64,000 bases of DNA from Platanthera guangdongensis. Its lineage: Eukaryota; Streptophyta; Magnoliopsida; Asparagales; Orchidaceae. A program made the translations under genes and the position numbers. The stretch covers positions 190,220,375-190,284,374 of the forward strand of contig CM077150.1 of NCBI GenBank assembly GCA_039583875.1, given 5' to 3'. Position 1 is the first letter of the stretch; every line of letters begins with the position of its first letter. The notes beneath the pieces are model-generated. The model was given only the letters and a program-made list of their open reading frames with translations. It did no database searches and was not told the origin of the DNA. Shown here piece after piece: positions 21,965-33,120 of the stretch.

Positions 21965-24900
21965 TGTAACATCCCAACTTTTATTAGGCCGTCAGAACCT
22001 TAGTGGAACTAATAAAAGTAACCCGAACCCCTACCCGTCACCCGTTAGAAGGTAACTTTAGGCGGGAAATAGAGCTAGAGAACTCTGATTTGAGTTTCGT
22101 CAGCTCTTATGACCTCGTATAGTGGGTAAGAGCGCATCGGAACTCGTTCCGTTGGTCCCCAATGTCATGTGGTGGTTGTAACCATTCCTCGTAAAAAGCC
22201 ACGAGAGCCAAACTTTGGATATCGTCCTAGAGAACTCTGATTTGAGTTCCATTAGTTTTTGTGGCCTCGTATAGTCGATACTAGCGCATCGGAACTCGTC
22301 GCGCCCCGATTCAAGATCTAACGATGGATATAGACATTTTAACGATTTTAGCGCGCCGCGACGTGCAGATTTTGGACTTTTACCAAACGAACTCTGATTC
22401 GACCCCTGTCAGTGGCGTTGGATTCGTATGATCAATACAAATTCAACGGAATTGATTCTGATAAGTTTTGATAATGGGTGGTCAAACCGTGGTCAAATCA
22501 AGCTCAACTGTGTACTGAAACGCGTGTGCTCACCAAATGTGACCCAACACCCCAACTTTGACCCAACCCCGATGACTTGGACCTATTTTGACTTTGACCC
22601 CCATGAGTTGACCACTAGGGTTGACTTAGGTCAAACCCTCCTTTTTCCCATTTTTGGAAATTTTACCTAAGGAGGTGGTCACCCCCCTCTCCGTGGGTAA
22701 ATGGTACATTTCCTCCTTACCCATAGGGGCCACCAATTATTGAGATGGGAGGGAGTGGGCCCAAGTGGTGGCCCACCAACTTTTCCCCCACTCCCCTCTC
22801 GTTTTCCCTCTCCCGTTTATGAAAGCCCAAGCCCATAAGGGGACCAACCTCATTTCCCCACATGAGGAATTGCCTTGAGCTTCCAGCTGCCCTGGACAGC
22901 GGGAGGGTGGAGACTAATCCCTCCGAAAGGAGGGATTAATCCCACATTGGGTAAGTGGAGGAGATCCCCTCCCCTCTAGCCTATTTAAAGGCCCCCTCCC
23001 CCCGATAATCTCCCTATAAGCCCAAAAAGCAACTCCCCCACCCCTCCCCAAGCTCTGTCGGAGCTCAGGTTGCCGGAAAAGGCAAGCCTGAGCTGCACCA
23101 CCATCTCCAATGGCGGCTCGGCCAGGACCCCCCGAAGCTCTTCCTCCACAGGTGGAAACCTTCCCTCTCCCTCCTACCTATCTTTTGGACATTTTATATG
23201 TGAGCTCCGACGGCCGGATCACCGCCGCCGTCACCCCCTCCCTCCCGTTTCAAAAAAAAAAAGATCTGGCGATGGCCGTTGGCGGCATTCCGCCGGAGGG
23301 AGCGTCCACCCCCGGGCTGTCGGCCAGGGGCGGAGTCAAGGCCGGCCGACTGCAGGGAAGGCCAGTAAGGGCAACTGGTTTCGTATAGCGGGGGGGAGGG
23401 GGGGGGGGGGTGGGGATAAGGAATAGTAAAAAAAATAATATGTTATATAAATTATATTAATATATAATTATAATATTTATAAATATTATAATATTATAAT
23501 TAATAATGGTTTTGACTTTTCAGAGACAAAACTATGCTCCTAGGGAATAAGTGTTGAACATGATAAATGTTCCTCTTATTGAGAGTTTCCACGACAAAAA
23601 ATTTTAGAATTTTGAGAATTGATATGGTATTTTTAAAAGCCCAAATAAAATTTTTTGGCCAAATTAAATGTACAAAACTCTTTGAAAAATTATGAAATTT
23701 TTCTAGGCTCACTTTAATCCCTCTTAGAAGTTGTGGCAAAAATTTGGGATCATGGTGATAAGATTTGATATTTTTCCCAATTTATAGAAGCCTAGGATCG
23801 CGCTCAGTATTTATTACGATCGTTTTCTCCGAAAATGAAAATTGGAGCGCACAACTATCTTTTCTAATTTAAATTAGAAATTCAAATTATCTTATCGATG
23901 AGAGTGGCCATGGCAAGTAACCAAGCTCCGTGTGCTCCGAGATTTTGTGAAACGGTTGAGCGCCTCAACTCTTGAGCGATTTGGGCATGCTCGGAAAGTG
24001 AGAGTACGAATAGTGCGTTATGAATCTTTCTTGACGGATAATAAGGAAGTAACTCCTAATAAGCTCTGATCCGGTTCAGCCGTGAATTAATAAGGCGCAC
24101 CCCAATTACTATCAGATCTTAATAATGGGAGTAACCCAAGGAAGCTTTTAAAAAAAACTTAGCTAGAACTGAATGTGCCTCCTGAGAACGGAGATGGAAC
24201 TGAAGCCTCCGGGATGGAGTGATTGGACTACTAACCATTTTCTTTGTGATTATTTCAGTCTTGCACTGGTCGAACTCCTTTATTCATTCAGTTCAGTACT
24301 TTCAATTCAGTACTACTCCAATCTAGTATTGGTCAAGTTCATTTCAATTCAGTACCTTCAATTCAGTACTACTCCTGTCTCATACTGGTCAAGTTCATTT
24401 CAGTTCAGTACTTTCAATTCAGTATTACTCCAGTCTAGTACTGGTCAAGTTCATTTCAATTCAGTACCTTCAATTCTGTACTACTCCAGTCATGTACTTG
24501 TGAAGTTCGATTCAGTTCAGTACTTTCAATTCAGTACTACTCCAGTCTTGTACTGGTCAAGTTCATTTCAATTCAGTACCTTCAATTCAGTAGTACTCCA
24601 GTCTCGTAATGGTCATGTTCATTTCAGTTTAGTAGTTTCAATTTAGAACTACTCCAGTCTAGTACTGGTCAAGTTCATTTCAGTTAAGTACCTTCAGTTC
24701 AGTACTACTCCAGTCTCGTACCGGTCAAGTTCAGTTCAATTAAGTACTTTCAATTCAGTACCACACCAGTTTCGTACTGGTCACGCTTCATTACAGTGCT
24801 TAAATTATGACGCTTTTGTTTGGCAGCTTTATTTACCGCACTTCATTCCTGCATTTCACTAACATAAACCAGTATCCTGCTCTGACGAGCAGTTATGTTT

Positions 24901-26185
24901 TAAAGTCGAGCTTTAGTTTGGGATAACCGGAGTTGAGGTGTTCCTCTGAGTTTAGTCTCAAATAAAGCGCTCCCAAGCTCCATGTCGAAAGTTGAGCTGA
25001 GCGTCGCTTCCTGAAGGTTAACATATAGTATGGCAGGCCGCCGCAGACCCGTTGCATATTAGCATGACTATTTGATTGATTGCTTGTGAATTGCTTGCGG
25101 TAAATTGTGGCGATTCAGTCCCTTTTGTAGACCGTTCATACCAGTGCGGGAAGGTCGATGACTCAAGGTGACAGGGAGATGGATAATATGGGTGACCGAC
25201 CATTATGTTGTCCACGTTGGGTTTTCCTCCGTTGGTCGGCCAAAATATTGAATCGCCGGATGTTGCTAATATCCAAGAGTATAAGGGGTTGTACGTAAAT
25301 GCCTGGGCTATGCGGTACGACCACCCCCAAAAGTGACAGGACTGGCCACTATAATCGACGACCACATCGGTGGGGCCCGCGGGGCTCTCTACCCTGCTTG
25401 AAAAGAAGCAGTTCGTACTATGTCGACATAGGGTTATGTGCACGACTGTGAATTACTATGGTATGTGTGCAAATGTGAATGCCTGTGATAGAATACAGGT
25501 TGAGAATACCAAATGTGTTGTTATGTTTGTGGATCTTTGCTGCTGCTTTTCTGGTTATACTATGTTGCGCATCTTATAATTGCTTCTAGCCTATATATAT
25601 GAAATATTGTACTAACTCTCCCGTGCTTCGGCTATCTACTTTTGTTGGGTGGGTGTTTGCTCGTCCCCAGGATATGGATCTGGGGAGGAGATTTGTTCCT
25701 ACTTAGATCTGTGACTAATAGTTATTTAAATAACTATTCACTGGAAATGGAGCACCATAGTGATCCACAACCGCAAGAGATTGCGCCAGTAGATATAACT
25801 ATTCGAGCAGAAGCACACCCGACGTCTTCAGAGTATCGTGACATGAGTACCGACAAGCTGATTAGGGAGAGAGAGAGTGAGGATTTATATGCAGTACTTG
25901 TACAGCCTCTGGGATTATATATATATATATATATTTGCTAATACCTTATACTCGTGTAAATATATATATATATATATATGATATATATAATATATACTGG
26001 TTTCCTGTTAATGCTTCTGCAAATCTCTGATGTGTTGTGAATGTTGTGATTCCAGCCAAGCAAGACGGCCACCAAGTGCTTAGATATGGTCAGACGTTGC
26101 CCCTAAAGAGCACTAGGTGGACGTCTTTGGCAGTAAGATTCCCTCCAGACCGACCCGGGTAAAAGTTGGGTGAAGGGGTCTTACA
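21965..26185 (+). repeat. gypsy-3 5' LTR
   Basis: 4.2 kb, TGTAACATCCCAAC to GGGGTCTTACA. A direct repeat of about 60 bp (AGAGAACTCTGATTTGAG...) occurs at 22077 and 22229. CTATTTAAAG at 22981-22990 is a good TATA candidate. Downstream of it are a 56-bp tandem array (24263-24795) and (TA)n runs near 25920 and 25960. The first 273 bp recur at 34586. Unlike the other LTRs I see no palindrome array upstream of its TATA. Open frames at 23070-23426 and 25018-25443 look like chance. Confidence 0.85.
24263..24795. repeat. 56-bp tandem repeat in gypsy-3 LTR
   Basis: Nine units of 56 bp start at 24301, 24357, 24413, 24469, 24525, 24581, 24637, 24693 and 24749, with a partial unit before. Core: TTCAATTCAGTACTACTCC, then GTACTGGTCAAGTTCATTTC. 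Neighbouring units mostly alternate between two variants at the join (AATTCAGTACC and AGTTCAGTACT), which suggests growth by a 112-bp dimer. The unit has no stop in any plus-strand phase, which explains the long open frame 24173-24646. Confidence 0.92.
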
Positions 26186-26187
26186 AA

Positions 26188-26200
26188 CGGATCAGAGCCA
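26188..26200 (+). promoter_or_regulatory. gypsy-3 primer binding site
   Basis: CGGATCAGAGCCA two bases after the LTR end, a decayed form of the initiator-Met site TGGTATCAGAGCC. Bases 26201-26427 are leader without a recognised gene. Confidence 0.65.
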
Positions 26201-26427
26201 TCACGATTCATCCTAGTGGAGCAGTCTCAGGATCCCTCGGTCCCTTGCTTCGTTCTTTGGTTCGGGACGAACCTCGCAGCGGAAGACTGGTGGACCCTAG
26301 TGTAGAAGCATAGGGATTCTAGACTGTACATTAGTATGCATGTACACCGTTGTTTCCGCTTCGTCAGTAGTTCTTGCAACCCTACTTTTGTAAAGTACTG
26401 ATACGTTTCCTGTTACTTCTCCAGATA

Positions 26428-27542
26428 CTGGAGTACAGTAACGGGGGAACCTCTTCCAGAGGATATGTTCCTTCCTCCCCACCTTCAGACCCGGTCGCCC
26501 CCGCGGCTATAACGTTTGCTGAGATCGACTTGGGGCAAACACTAACGACCATCCTAGCCACCTTCCGGACAGCCTTGGGACAGCCACCACGAGAGATGAT
26601 TGCGCCTACTGATTTGATGACAACCTTCCGAGGATTGAGGCATCGCACTTTCAGAGGCACAGAGACTGCCATCCATGCAGAGGAGTGGGTGGAGCGAGTG
26701 GAGGAGCTGCTGGCAGGCATGATATGCCCAGCAGTAGCTGCAGTCTCATTGGTAGTGACCTTATTAGAAGGATATGCTAGAGATTGGTGGAGAGCTGCCA
26801 GCCACTCGACCTTTAGAGGACGACCGATGAGCAATATACTACGTGGAGAGTTCTCGGAGGCCCTGCTAGAGTTCTTTATTACAGACGCTACCAGAGCTAT
26901 TTTGCAGGAAAGGTTCCTACACATCCAACATGGAGATCGGATTGTGCCTGAGTACGAGAGGGAGTTCTTACACCTGACATGTTTTGCCAGGAATTTGGTA
27001 GCCTCTGACAGGGATAGAGCCACCCGATTCTACCGAGGCCTACGTGATGACCTGAGGCAGGCTCAGATTATGATCTCTCAGTCTACCTTCCACACCATTG
27101 CCACCTACATAGCGGTGCTTGAGATGGACCAGTTGATGGTAGCCAATAGCATAGAGGACGGGTCGATGTCCCTAGAGGCCTGAGTCAAGATAGGGGATCT
27201 GCTCCCCACCGATAGGATAGAGGGCGCAGATAAAGGCACTGAAGACAGCCTTATAGGCATACACCAACGCCCATAGTACCTCCAGCAACACAGTAGGGCA
27301 TCAGACCAGCTCCAATACTGCAGCCCACACCTGTGGCCCGACGTGATGTTCCCTTTGTAGGAAACTGCTTCTTGTGTTAGCAATCAGGGCATATGAGGTA
27401 CTTCAGCCCACAGGCAACGAGAAGGCCAGGATTAGGAGCATTAAAGGGTGGGCAGTCAGCATGGGGACAAGGCTAGAGGTATCGCAGAGGTAGAGCTGGC
27501 AGGAGAGGTCAATAAGGCCGTCCAGCGCCCTTGGAGACCTAC
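26428..27542 (+). pseudogene. gag: gypsy-3 Gag
   Basis: Capsid protein of gypsy-3. The open part to 27183 shows the retrotransposon gag domain: HAEEWVERVEELLAGMICP, LEGYARDWWRAASHSTFRG, FSEALLEFFITDATR, GDRIVPEYEREFLHL and FYRGLRDDLRQAQIM. No ATG precedes the conserved part, so the start is lost or unclear. After the stop at 27181-27183 the downstream frame is broken, but a zinc knuckle remnant can be read at 27366-27410: C-x2-C, a stop, then GHMRYF with Ser in place of the last Cys. The solo LTR then cuts the coding region after 27542; the sequence resumes at 30977. Confidence 0.82.
27538..27542. repeat. Solo LTR target duplication, left
   Basis: CCTAC, repeated at 30972-30976 on the other side of the solo LTR. 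Confidence 0.85.
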
Positions 27543-28212
27543 TATATTATCCCCCTCCCGGAACACAAAACACGGCATGAAGGGGGTCTTATGCCCAGAA
27601 CAGCCGCCATGGGGTAACATTAGCCACAGGCTAACCTATACCACAAGATTCCTATCCTACCGGCTATATCCAATACCAACCAAATGCCAACCCAACCAAA
27701 ACATAATAGAAGTAAATCCACACATAAGTAATATAAGTCCAAAGTACAACAAGGAAAGAAGCTAATAACAAGCTTCTTAAGTATCATAGTATAGCTAAAA
27801 AATGCCCAAAGGCTCCATCAAAACTTCTCAAAACTCACATCGGTGACTGACGGTAATGATGGCACCGTACCTTCAGTCCTCGTCGTCCTGTCCTGGCTGT
27901 CCTGCTGCACAGTCTGCGACTGCTCTACCTGCGGGGTTTCCTCCTAAAAAGGAAGATGTAGCAATCGTTAGTCAAAAGACTAAGTGGCTTTCACATCCGC
28001 TCCCCTGGCGACTACTCGGCACCGGGTGGAGAAAGGAATAAGGGTACAATATATAAATAGTAATATAAGCAAGTACAAGCAGATAGAATAAGTACATATA
28101 TCATGATTAGCAATAGAAGAAAAGTATAACATCATTAACAATAGTCTACTCTAGCAATTCTACACGAACTATATCAATGCATCAAGTATATAGATCTACA
28201 ACAGGAAAGTAA

Positions 28213-28314
28213 CTTAACTTATAAGAATGCCCATACAAACGTATAAGCTAAGATTCAGTTTAATAGTAAAGTAACTCATCGTATAGGAGTGCCCATACAA
28301 ACTTATACGATGAA
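28213..28314 (-). repeat. Twin stem-loops, solo LTR copy
   Basis: Two hairpins at 28213-28252 and 28275-28314. The arms have two or three mismatches compared with LTR A, but the loops keep ATGCCCATACAAA and GTGCCCATACAAA. Confidence 0.7.
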
Positions 28315-30234
28315 GATCTTGTGTATGCAATGTATTGTAATGGTACGTATGCAATGCAATGACTCACCCATGATCACGCACATGCAATTGCTATGACGAC
28401 ACAAACTTGAAGTTCCCACTATTCGAGCGGGTAGCTAACCTCTCAGGCATCAACCATCATGGCCAGACGGTGACAGTAGAGCGGGCTTCTCTAATACTAA
28501 GCGGGCATCCACAATACCTTGCTTAGGCCTCCACACGCCTCAACGCTAAGAACACAACTACGGAGCTCACAAGCGTACTACGGCTCAGTGGGAGTCTCGG
28601 GTATATGTGAACCGAGAACCAAGCCACGACCTGGCCTATGTTGTGACCCGGTAGGAGCCTCGGAAAAAGCACGAGGACCAAGCCCAACTATTCATTTGGA
28701 ACGGATGGAGCCCCGATAAATGAACACCGAGGACCAAGCCCAACCGCCCAAGGTCTAACTGTCAACTCCCGTCGGTGTGACGACTAGCGAGGCCGTAGAC
28801 CTGTCACACTATCCTTAACCCCTGATTAAAACACCATGTTTCGACTCACACCGCTTTACAATTCACATTATCGTGGCACGGATGGAGCCTCGGGAATGAA
28901 CACCGAGGACCAAGCCCCACCGTCCATTTATGACTCTTCTCAACACTATCCAAACAAGTACAGTCAAACACCCACACTTACATCCTTTCACAATGCTACC
29001 CGTAGGGAGACACCACTCTAAGAATTTGACTGCTAAACTCATTCCGTTAAACAATTATTCACATGGCCATAAATTAGCATCCTGCACTTCATTTCCAAAT
29101 GACTTCAACACATTGTTAACATGATGCGCATTTCTATTGGTTCACCAATTTCTACCGAATCGTTTCGTTTAAGTACACTTCACTTCACAAATCATTTATG
29201 TGGGATCCATTGATCAAACTTCATCATTCATTGAACTATGATGGTTAACATAAAAGAGTTCACCCAACCTCAATGTCAATTTGGTACATTGTCTCTACCG
29301 AGTCCAAACCCGATTCGACACCAACCCCTGAGTTTTAGGTGCAGGACACCTTCTAGACAGCAAATTTGGCTGGAGATTCTTGAGGCTACATGAATCTGGT
29401 GAAGGCATGCAACACCTCGTTAGAAAGTTCATTCCATGGGTTACAACTTTCATGTTCATACCACAACCCAGATCCGAGAGTAACACACTAGAAATCGGCT
29501 TTAAAGTCTGCTGTGTACAGAACACAATTTCTGCACGCTTAGTTTGTCAACCGTCAAATTCGTTCAGACTTTCCTGTGGCTACACACTTCGCCTGAAGTC
29601 ATGCAACCACTCGTTGGAAAGTATTTGCAAGGGCTTCGACTTTCGTGTTTAGTAGAAAGCCCAGTTTTGGCCATATCACACTTAAAATATGCCAAGAAAA
29701 TCGATGCGTGCAGAACACAGATTTCTACACGCATCTTAAGATGGAACGAACGGCATCGGTTCATCTTACTCCTCAAGCCATCTTCCCCAAATCTCTTCCA
29801 GACTTCCTCCTCCCTTATTCAATCTCAAAAGGCCACTTTTCTTCACGAAACCATCCTCCATCATCACATAAAAGGAGGGAGAGGTTGAAGACTTCTAAAC
29901 CCTAGAACACAAGTCCTAGCATGGCCTTTCCTAGGAAACTTCTCCTCTCAAATCTAGACTCTCTTGAGTCGATATCTCTCCTACGAAATAACTAATGATC
30001 TAGAACCAAGGGAGAGGAGAGGAAGCTCACCTAATTTCCAGCGTTTCCACCATTTCCGGCAAAGGATCTTGTCACTCTTCTCTGCGACATCTTCTTCTCC
30101 TCGGCGGTGGCGGTTCTTTACGGGATGAAGTCTTGCTCCAGCACCTTCTTCCTCCTCTCCAGCAGTTTTCTAGAGAAAGGGCTTGGAATGAAGAATGAAA
30201 ACGGCTAGGGTTTTATTTCCCCCTTATATGTGGA

Positions 30235-30850
30235 AATGACATGGGTAGGGACACGCCCGTGTCCTTACCAGTGTCCTGCTCGGGCCAAGCGTCGTCGACG
30301 GTTCGACTGCCATTTCGATACACAAACACGGGTATGGACACGCCCGTGTCTCTACCCGTGTCCAAGTGACACGTCCATGTTGCTGACCGTATCCTGCTCG
30401 GGACATGCTTCATCGAGTTCTGCTTGACACACACGGGTAGGGACACCCCCGTGTACCTACCCGTATCTTCCTCAGGAAACATCTTGTCGAGCTCTACTTG
30501 ACACACACGGGTAGGGACACGCCTGTGTCTCTACCCGTGTCCTCCTCGGGACACATTTTGTCAAGCTCTACTCGACACACACGAGTAGGGACATGACGTG
30601 TCTCTACCGTGTCCTCATACACAAGGGTAGTGACACGCAAGTGTCATAACCCATGTCCTACTCTGGAATAACTCGAGTCGCTGGTTGGACACACACGGTT
30701 AGGGACACGTCGTGTCCCTACCATGTCCTCATACACACGGGTAGTGACACGCCCGTGTCACTACCCGTGTCCTTCTCTGGAATAACTCGAGTCATTGGGT
30801 GGACAAACACGGGTAGGGACACGCACGTGTCGCTACCCGTGTCCTTATCT
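30235..30850. repeat. U3 palindrome array of the solo LTR
   Basis: Eight to nine copies of a palindrome ACACGGGTAGGGACACG joined to its reverse complement, about 36 bp, spaced around 75-105 bp. The centre ACACGCCCGTGT is the same as in gypsy-1 and differs from the gypsy-4 arrays. On the minus strand it lies immediately upstream of the TATA at 30222-30230. Confidence 0.87.
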
Positions 30851-30971
30851 AGGCTGACTTCACCTCCCCTACACAAGTGTAAGCCTAGCTGCCAGTACTT
30901 CCTTGAGCCCAAATCAGCTCTTCTGTCTCAAAAGCATGCACGAGGGGCCTAGCGCGAATCAGGACGTTACA

Positions 30972-30976
30972 CCTAC
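30972..30976. repeat. Solo LTR target duplication, right
   Basis: CCTAC, identical to 27538-27542. Confidence 0.85.
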
Positions 30977-31146
30977 GCACTAGACTTGCAGTACGGAACA
31001 ACCCCTGACGTAGTGATAGGTATATATATTAGGCGATAGGATATATCAGATGTTGTTACATATGCTATGTACAGTTTATGAATGTATGTCTACATCTTGT
31101 ATATTAGTTATATGATATATATGTTTCTATATCGTCAGGAATTCTG

Positions 31147-31551
31147 TTGGTAGGAGGACATTCTGCCAAGACCATCTTCGATACAGGAGCAACACAATCC
31201 TTTGTGTCCCACAAATTTATCGCAACAAAAGAGTACGTTATCCACATAACCGGACTAGCTATACTAATTCGTTTACCAGATGGATCAGATATGACGTCCA
31301 CAGAAAAGTGCTTGCTCCAGGCTGAGCTACGAGAAGTAGAATTTGAGGTCTACACAACCATCCTTTCAATAACTGGATTCCATATTATTCTGGGAATGGA
31401 CTGGCTAGCCGAGCACAAGGCATAAATAAATTATTCAACACAAGAGGCCCGCCTGCAAAACACAAATGGCCAGGACGCTACGTTGATAGGTGTACCTTCA
31501 GTCTCGTGTATTATTTTAACTTATGCACAGATTATAAGGTCAATCCGGTAG
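31147..31551 (+). pseudogene. pol: gypsy-3 protease
   Basis: Retropepsin-like protease of gypsy-3: KTIFDTGATQSFVSHKFI with the DTGA active site, RLPDGSDMTSTEKCLL, and GFHIILGMDWLAEHKA. A TAA at 31423-31425 and a TAG at 31549-31551 interrupt it. It is in frame with the reverse transcriptase. Bases 30977-31146 are the end of the gag region; I recognise nothing else there. Confidence 0.85.
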
Positions 31552-31560
31552 AAGGATGAG

Positions 31561-33120
31561 GTGTACCTTATCTACTTCGAAATGGAAGACAAAACTCAAC
31601 TACTCGCCAAAGTACTGGTGGTAAATGATTTCCCGGACATTTTTCCTGAGTCCCTCCCAGGATTGCCACCCCAGCGAGAGGTCGACTTTCCGATCAAACT
31701 CATGACAAGAGCATGGCCAGTGTCACGAGCACCCTATCAGAAGACTCCAAGAGAATTGGTAGAATTAAAGATTCAACTACAGGAGCTAATAGATGCTGGA
31801 TTCGTCCATCCCAGTTCCTCACCCTAGGGAGCCCCAGTGTTATTCGTAAAGAAGAAGTACGGAACATTACGTCTGTGCATAGACTACATGGAGCTAAGTA
31901 AGCTTACTATACGAAACACATACCCCCTTCCTAGGATCAACGAACTGTTCGATCATTTGCAAGGTGTGTCTGTGTTTTCCAAGATGTACTTGAGGTCAGG
32001 TTACTATCAACTTCGAATTCATGAGGAAGATATTCCTAAGACTGCCTTCAGCTCCCGATACAGTCTCTATGAGTTTCTGGTGATGCCTTTTAGGCTCACC
32101 AATGTACCCTCCGCCTTCATGGCCCTAATGAATAAAGTCTTCGAGCCCTTCCTAAACCACTAAATGATCGTCTTCATTGATTATATTTTGATCTACATAA
32201 AGACCAAGCTAGACCATAGCAGGCACCTGTAGATGGTGCTACTAAAACTCCGAGAACACTCACTCTTCACCAAATTCAGTAAATTCGAGTTTTGGTTGGA
32301 ATAAGTTCGATTCTTAGGCCACACTATAAACAAGAAAGGGGTAGCAGTGGATCAAGCGATGATCCAGGCAGTGCAAAATTGGCCGACGCTCAGAACAGCG
32401 TCAGATATCCGAAGTTTTCTTGGTCTTGCCGGATATTATAGGAAGTTCGTAGGAGGCTTCTCCAAGATTGTTTTACCCCAAACTGCCCTCACTAGAAAGG
32501 ATGTTATGTTTTGATTTACACCGGAATGCGAGACCGTGTTCGTTGAATTAAAGAAGCGGTTGACTTCTATACCAATCTTTACGATCCCCACAGGGACCGA
32601 GGGGTTCCAGATCTACACTGATGCCTCCCTGAAGGGGTTGATAGCTGTCCTGATATAGCATGGCAAGGTGGTGGCCTACGCATCTCGCCAATTGAATCCA
32701 CATGAATTAAATTACGCAGCTCACGATCAAGAATTGGGCGTAGTCGTCTTCGCTCTAAAAATCTGGAGGCATCACTTGTACGGAGTAAGATGTGAGATCT
32801 TCTCCGACCGCAAGTTCCTCAAATACCTCTTCACTCAGAAAAAGCTAAATCTTCGGCAGCGCCGATGCTTAGAATTCGTGTGCGACTATGATTTTGCTCT
32901 TCAATATCACCCTGGAAAAGCTAATAGAGTCGTTGACTCTTTGAGCCACCAGTCTTTGATAGCTAGGAGTTGCATGGAGCAAATCCCTAAGGAGATGTTC
33001 CAGACTTTAATATACCTGGAAATTACCATGGTTGCCCGAAGAGATCTGGAGGAATACATTTCTCAGCTGTACTGGATGGAGGTCCAGTGCAATATCCGAG
33101 ATCAGATACGAGAGGCTTAG
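31561..33120 (+). pseudogene. pol: gypsy-3 reverse transcriptase and RNase H
   Basis: Order: FPDIFPESLPGLPPQREVDF, then the reverse transcriptase ([68 protein letters not shown]), then RNase H ([61 protein letters not shown]). The catalytic FIDD has become FIDY, so one catalytic Asp is lost. Stops at 31825, 32161, 32230, 32302, 32512, 32656 and 33118 are all in one frame; at least five are one transition from the expected CAG, CAA or TGG. No frameshift is seen. Confidence 0.9.

Larger units (their letters stand above)
27543..30971 (-). mobile_element. Solo LTR related to the gypsy-4 LTRs
   Basis: 3.43 kb with no internal region, flanked by CCTAC. On the minus strand it begins TGTAACGTCCTG and ends near GGGGGATAATATA, a decayed form of the gypsy-4 LTR end (plus strand TGTAAGACCCCC). 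It is collinear with LTRs A, B and C: the CACGAAGGGGGAGTCTTATG-like block near the left end, the two stem-loops (28213-28314), the GGAGCCTCGG repeats (28580-28930), a minus-strand TATA (CATATAAGGGGG, 30222-30230) and a U3 palindrome array, though with another palindrome. A solo LTR arises by recombination between the two LTRs of one element. It sits in the gypsy-3 gag/pol. Confidence 0.88.

Noticed and set aside
24173..24646. 157-codon open frame
   Set aside because: It runs through the 56-bp tandem repeat, which lacks stops in all phases. The peptide is only the repeat.
21965..26185. Protein genes inside the gypsy-3 LTR (23070-23426, 25018-25443)
   Set aside because: The first is GC-rich leader sequence with no domain, the second is antisense without similarity I recognise; neither has start context or conservation.
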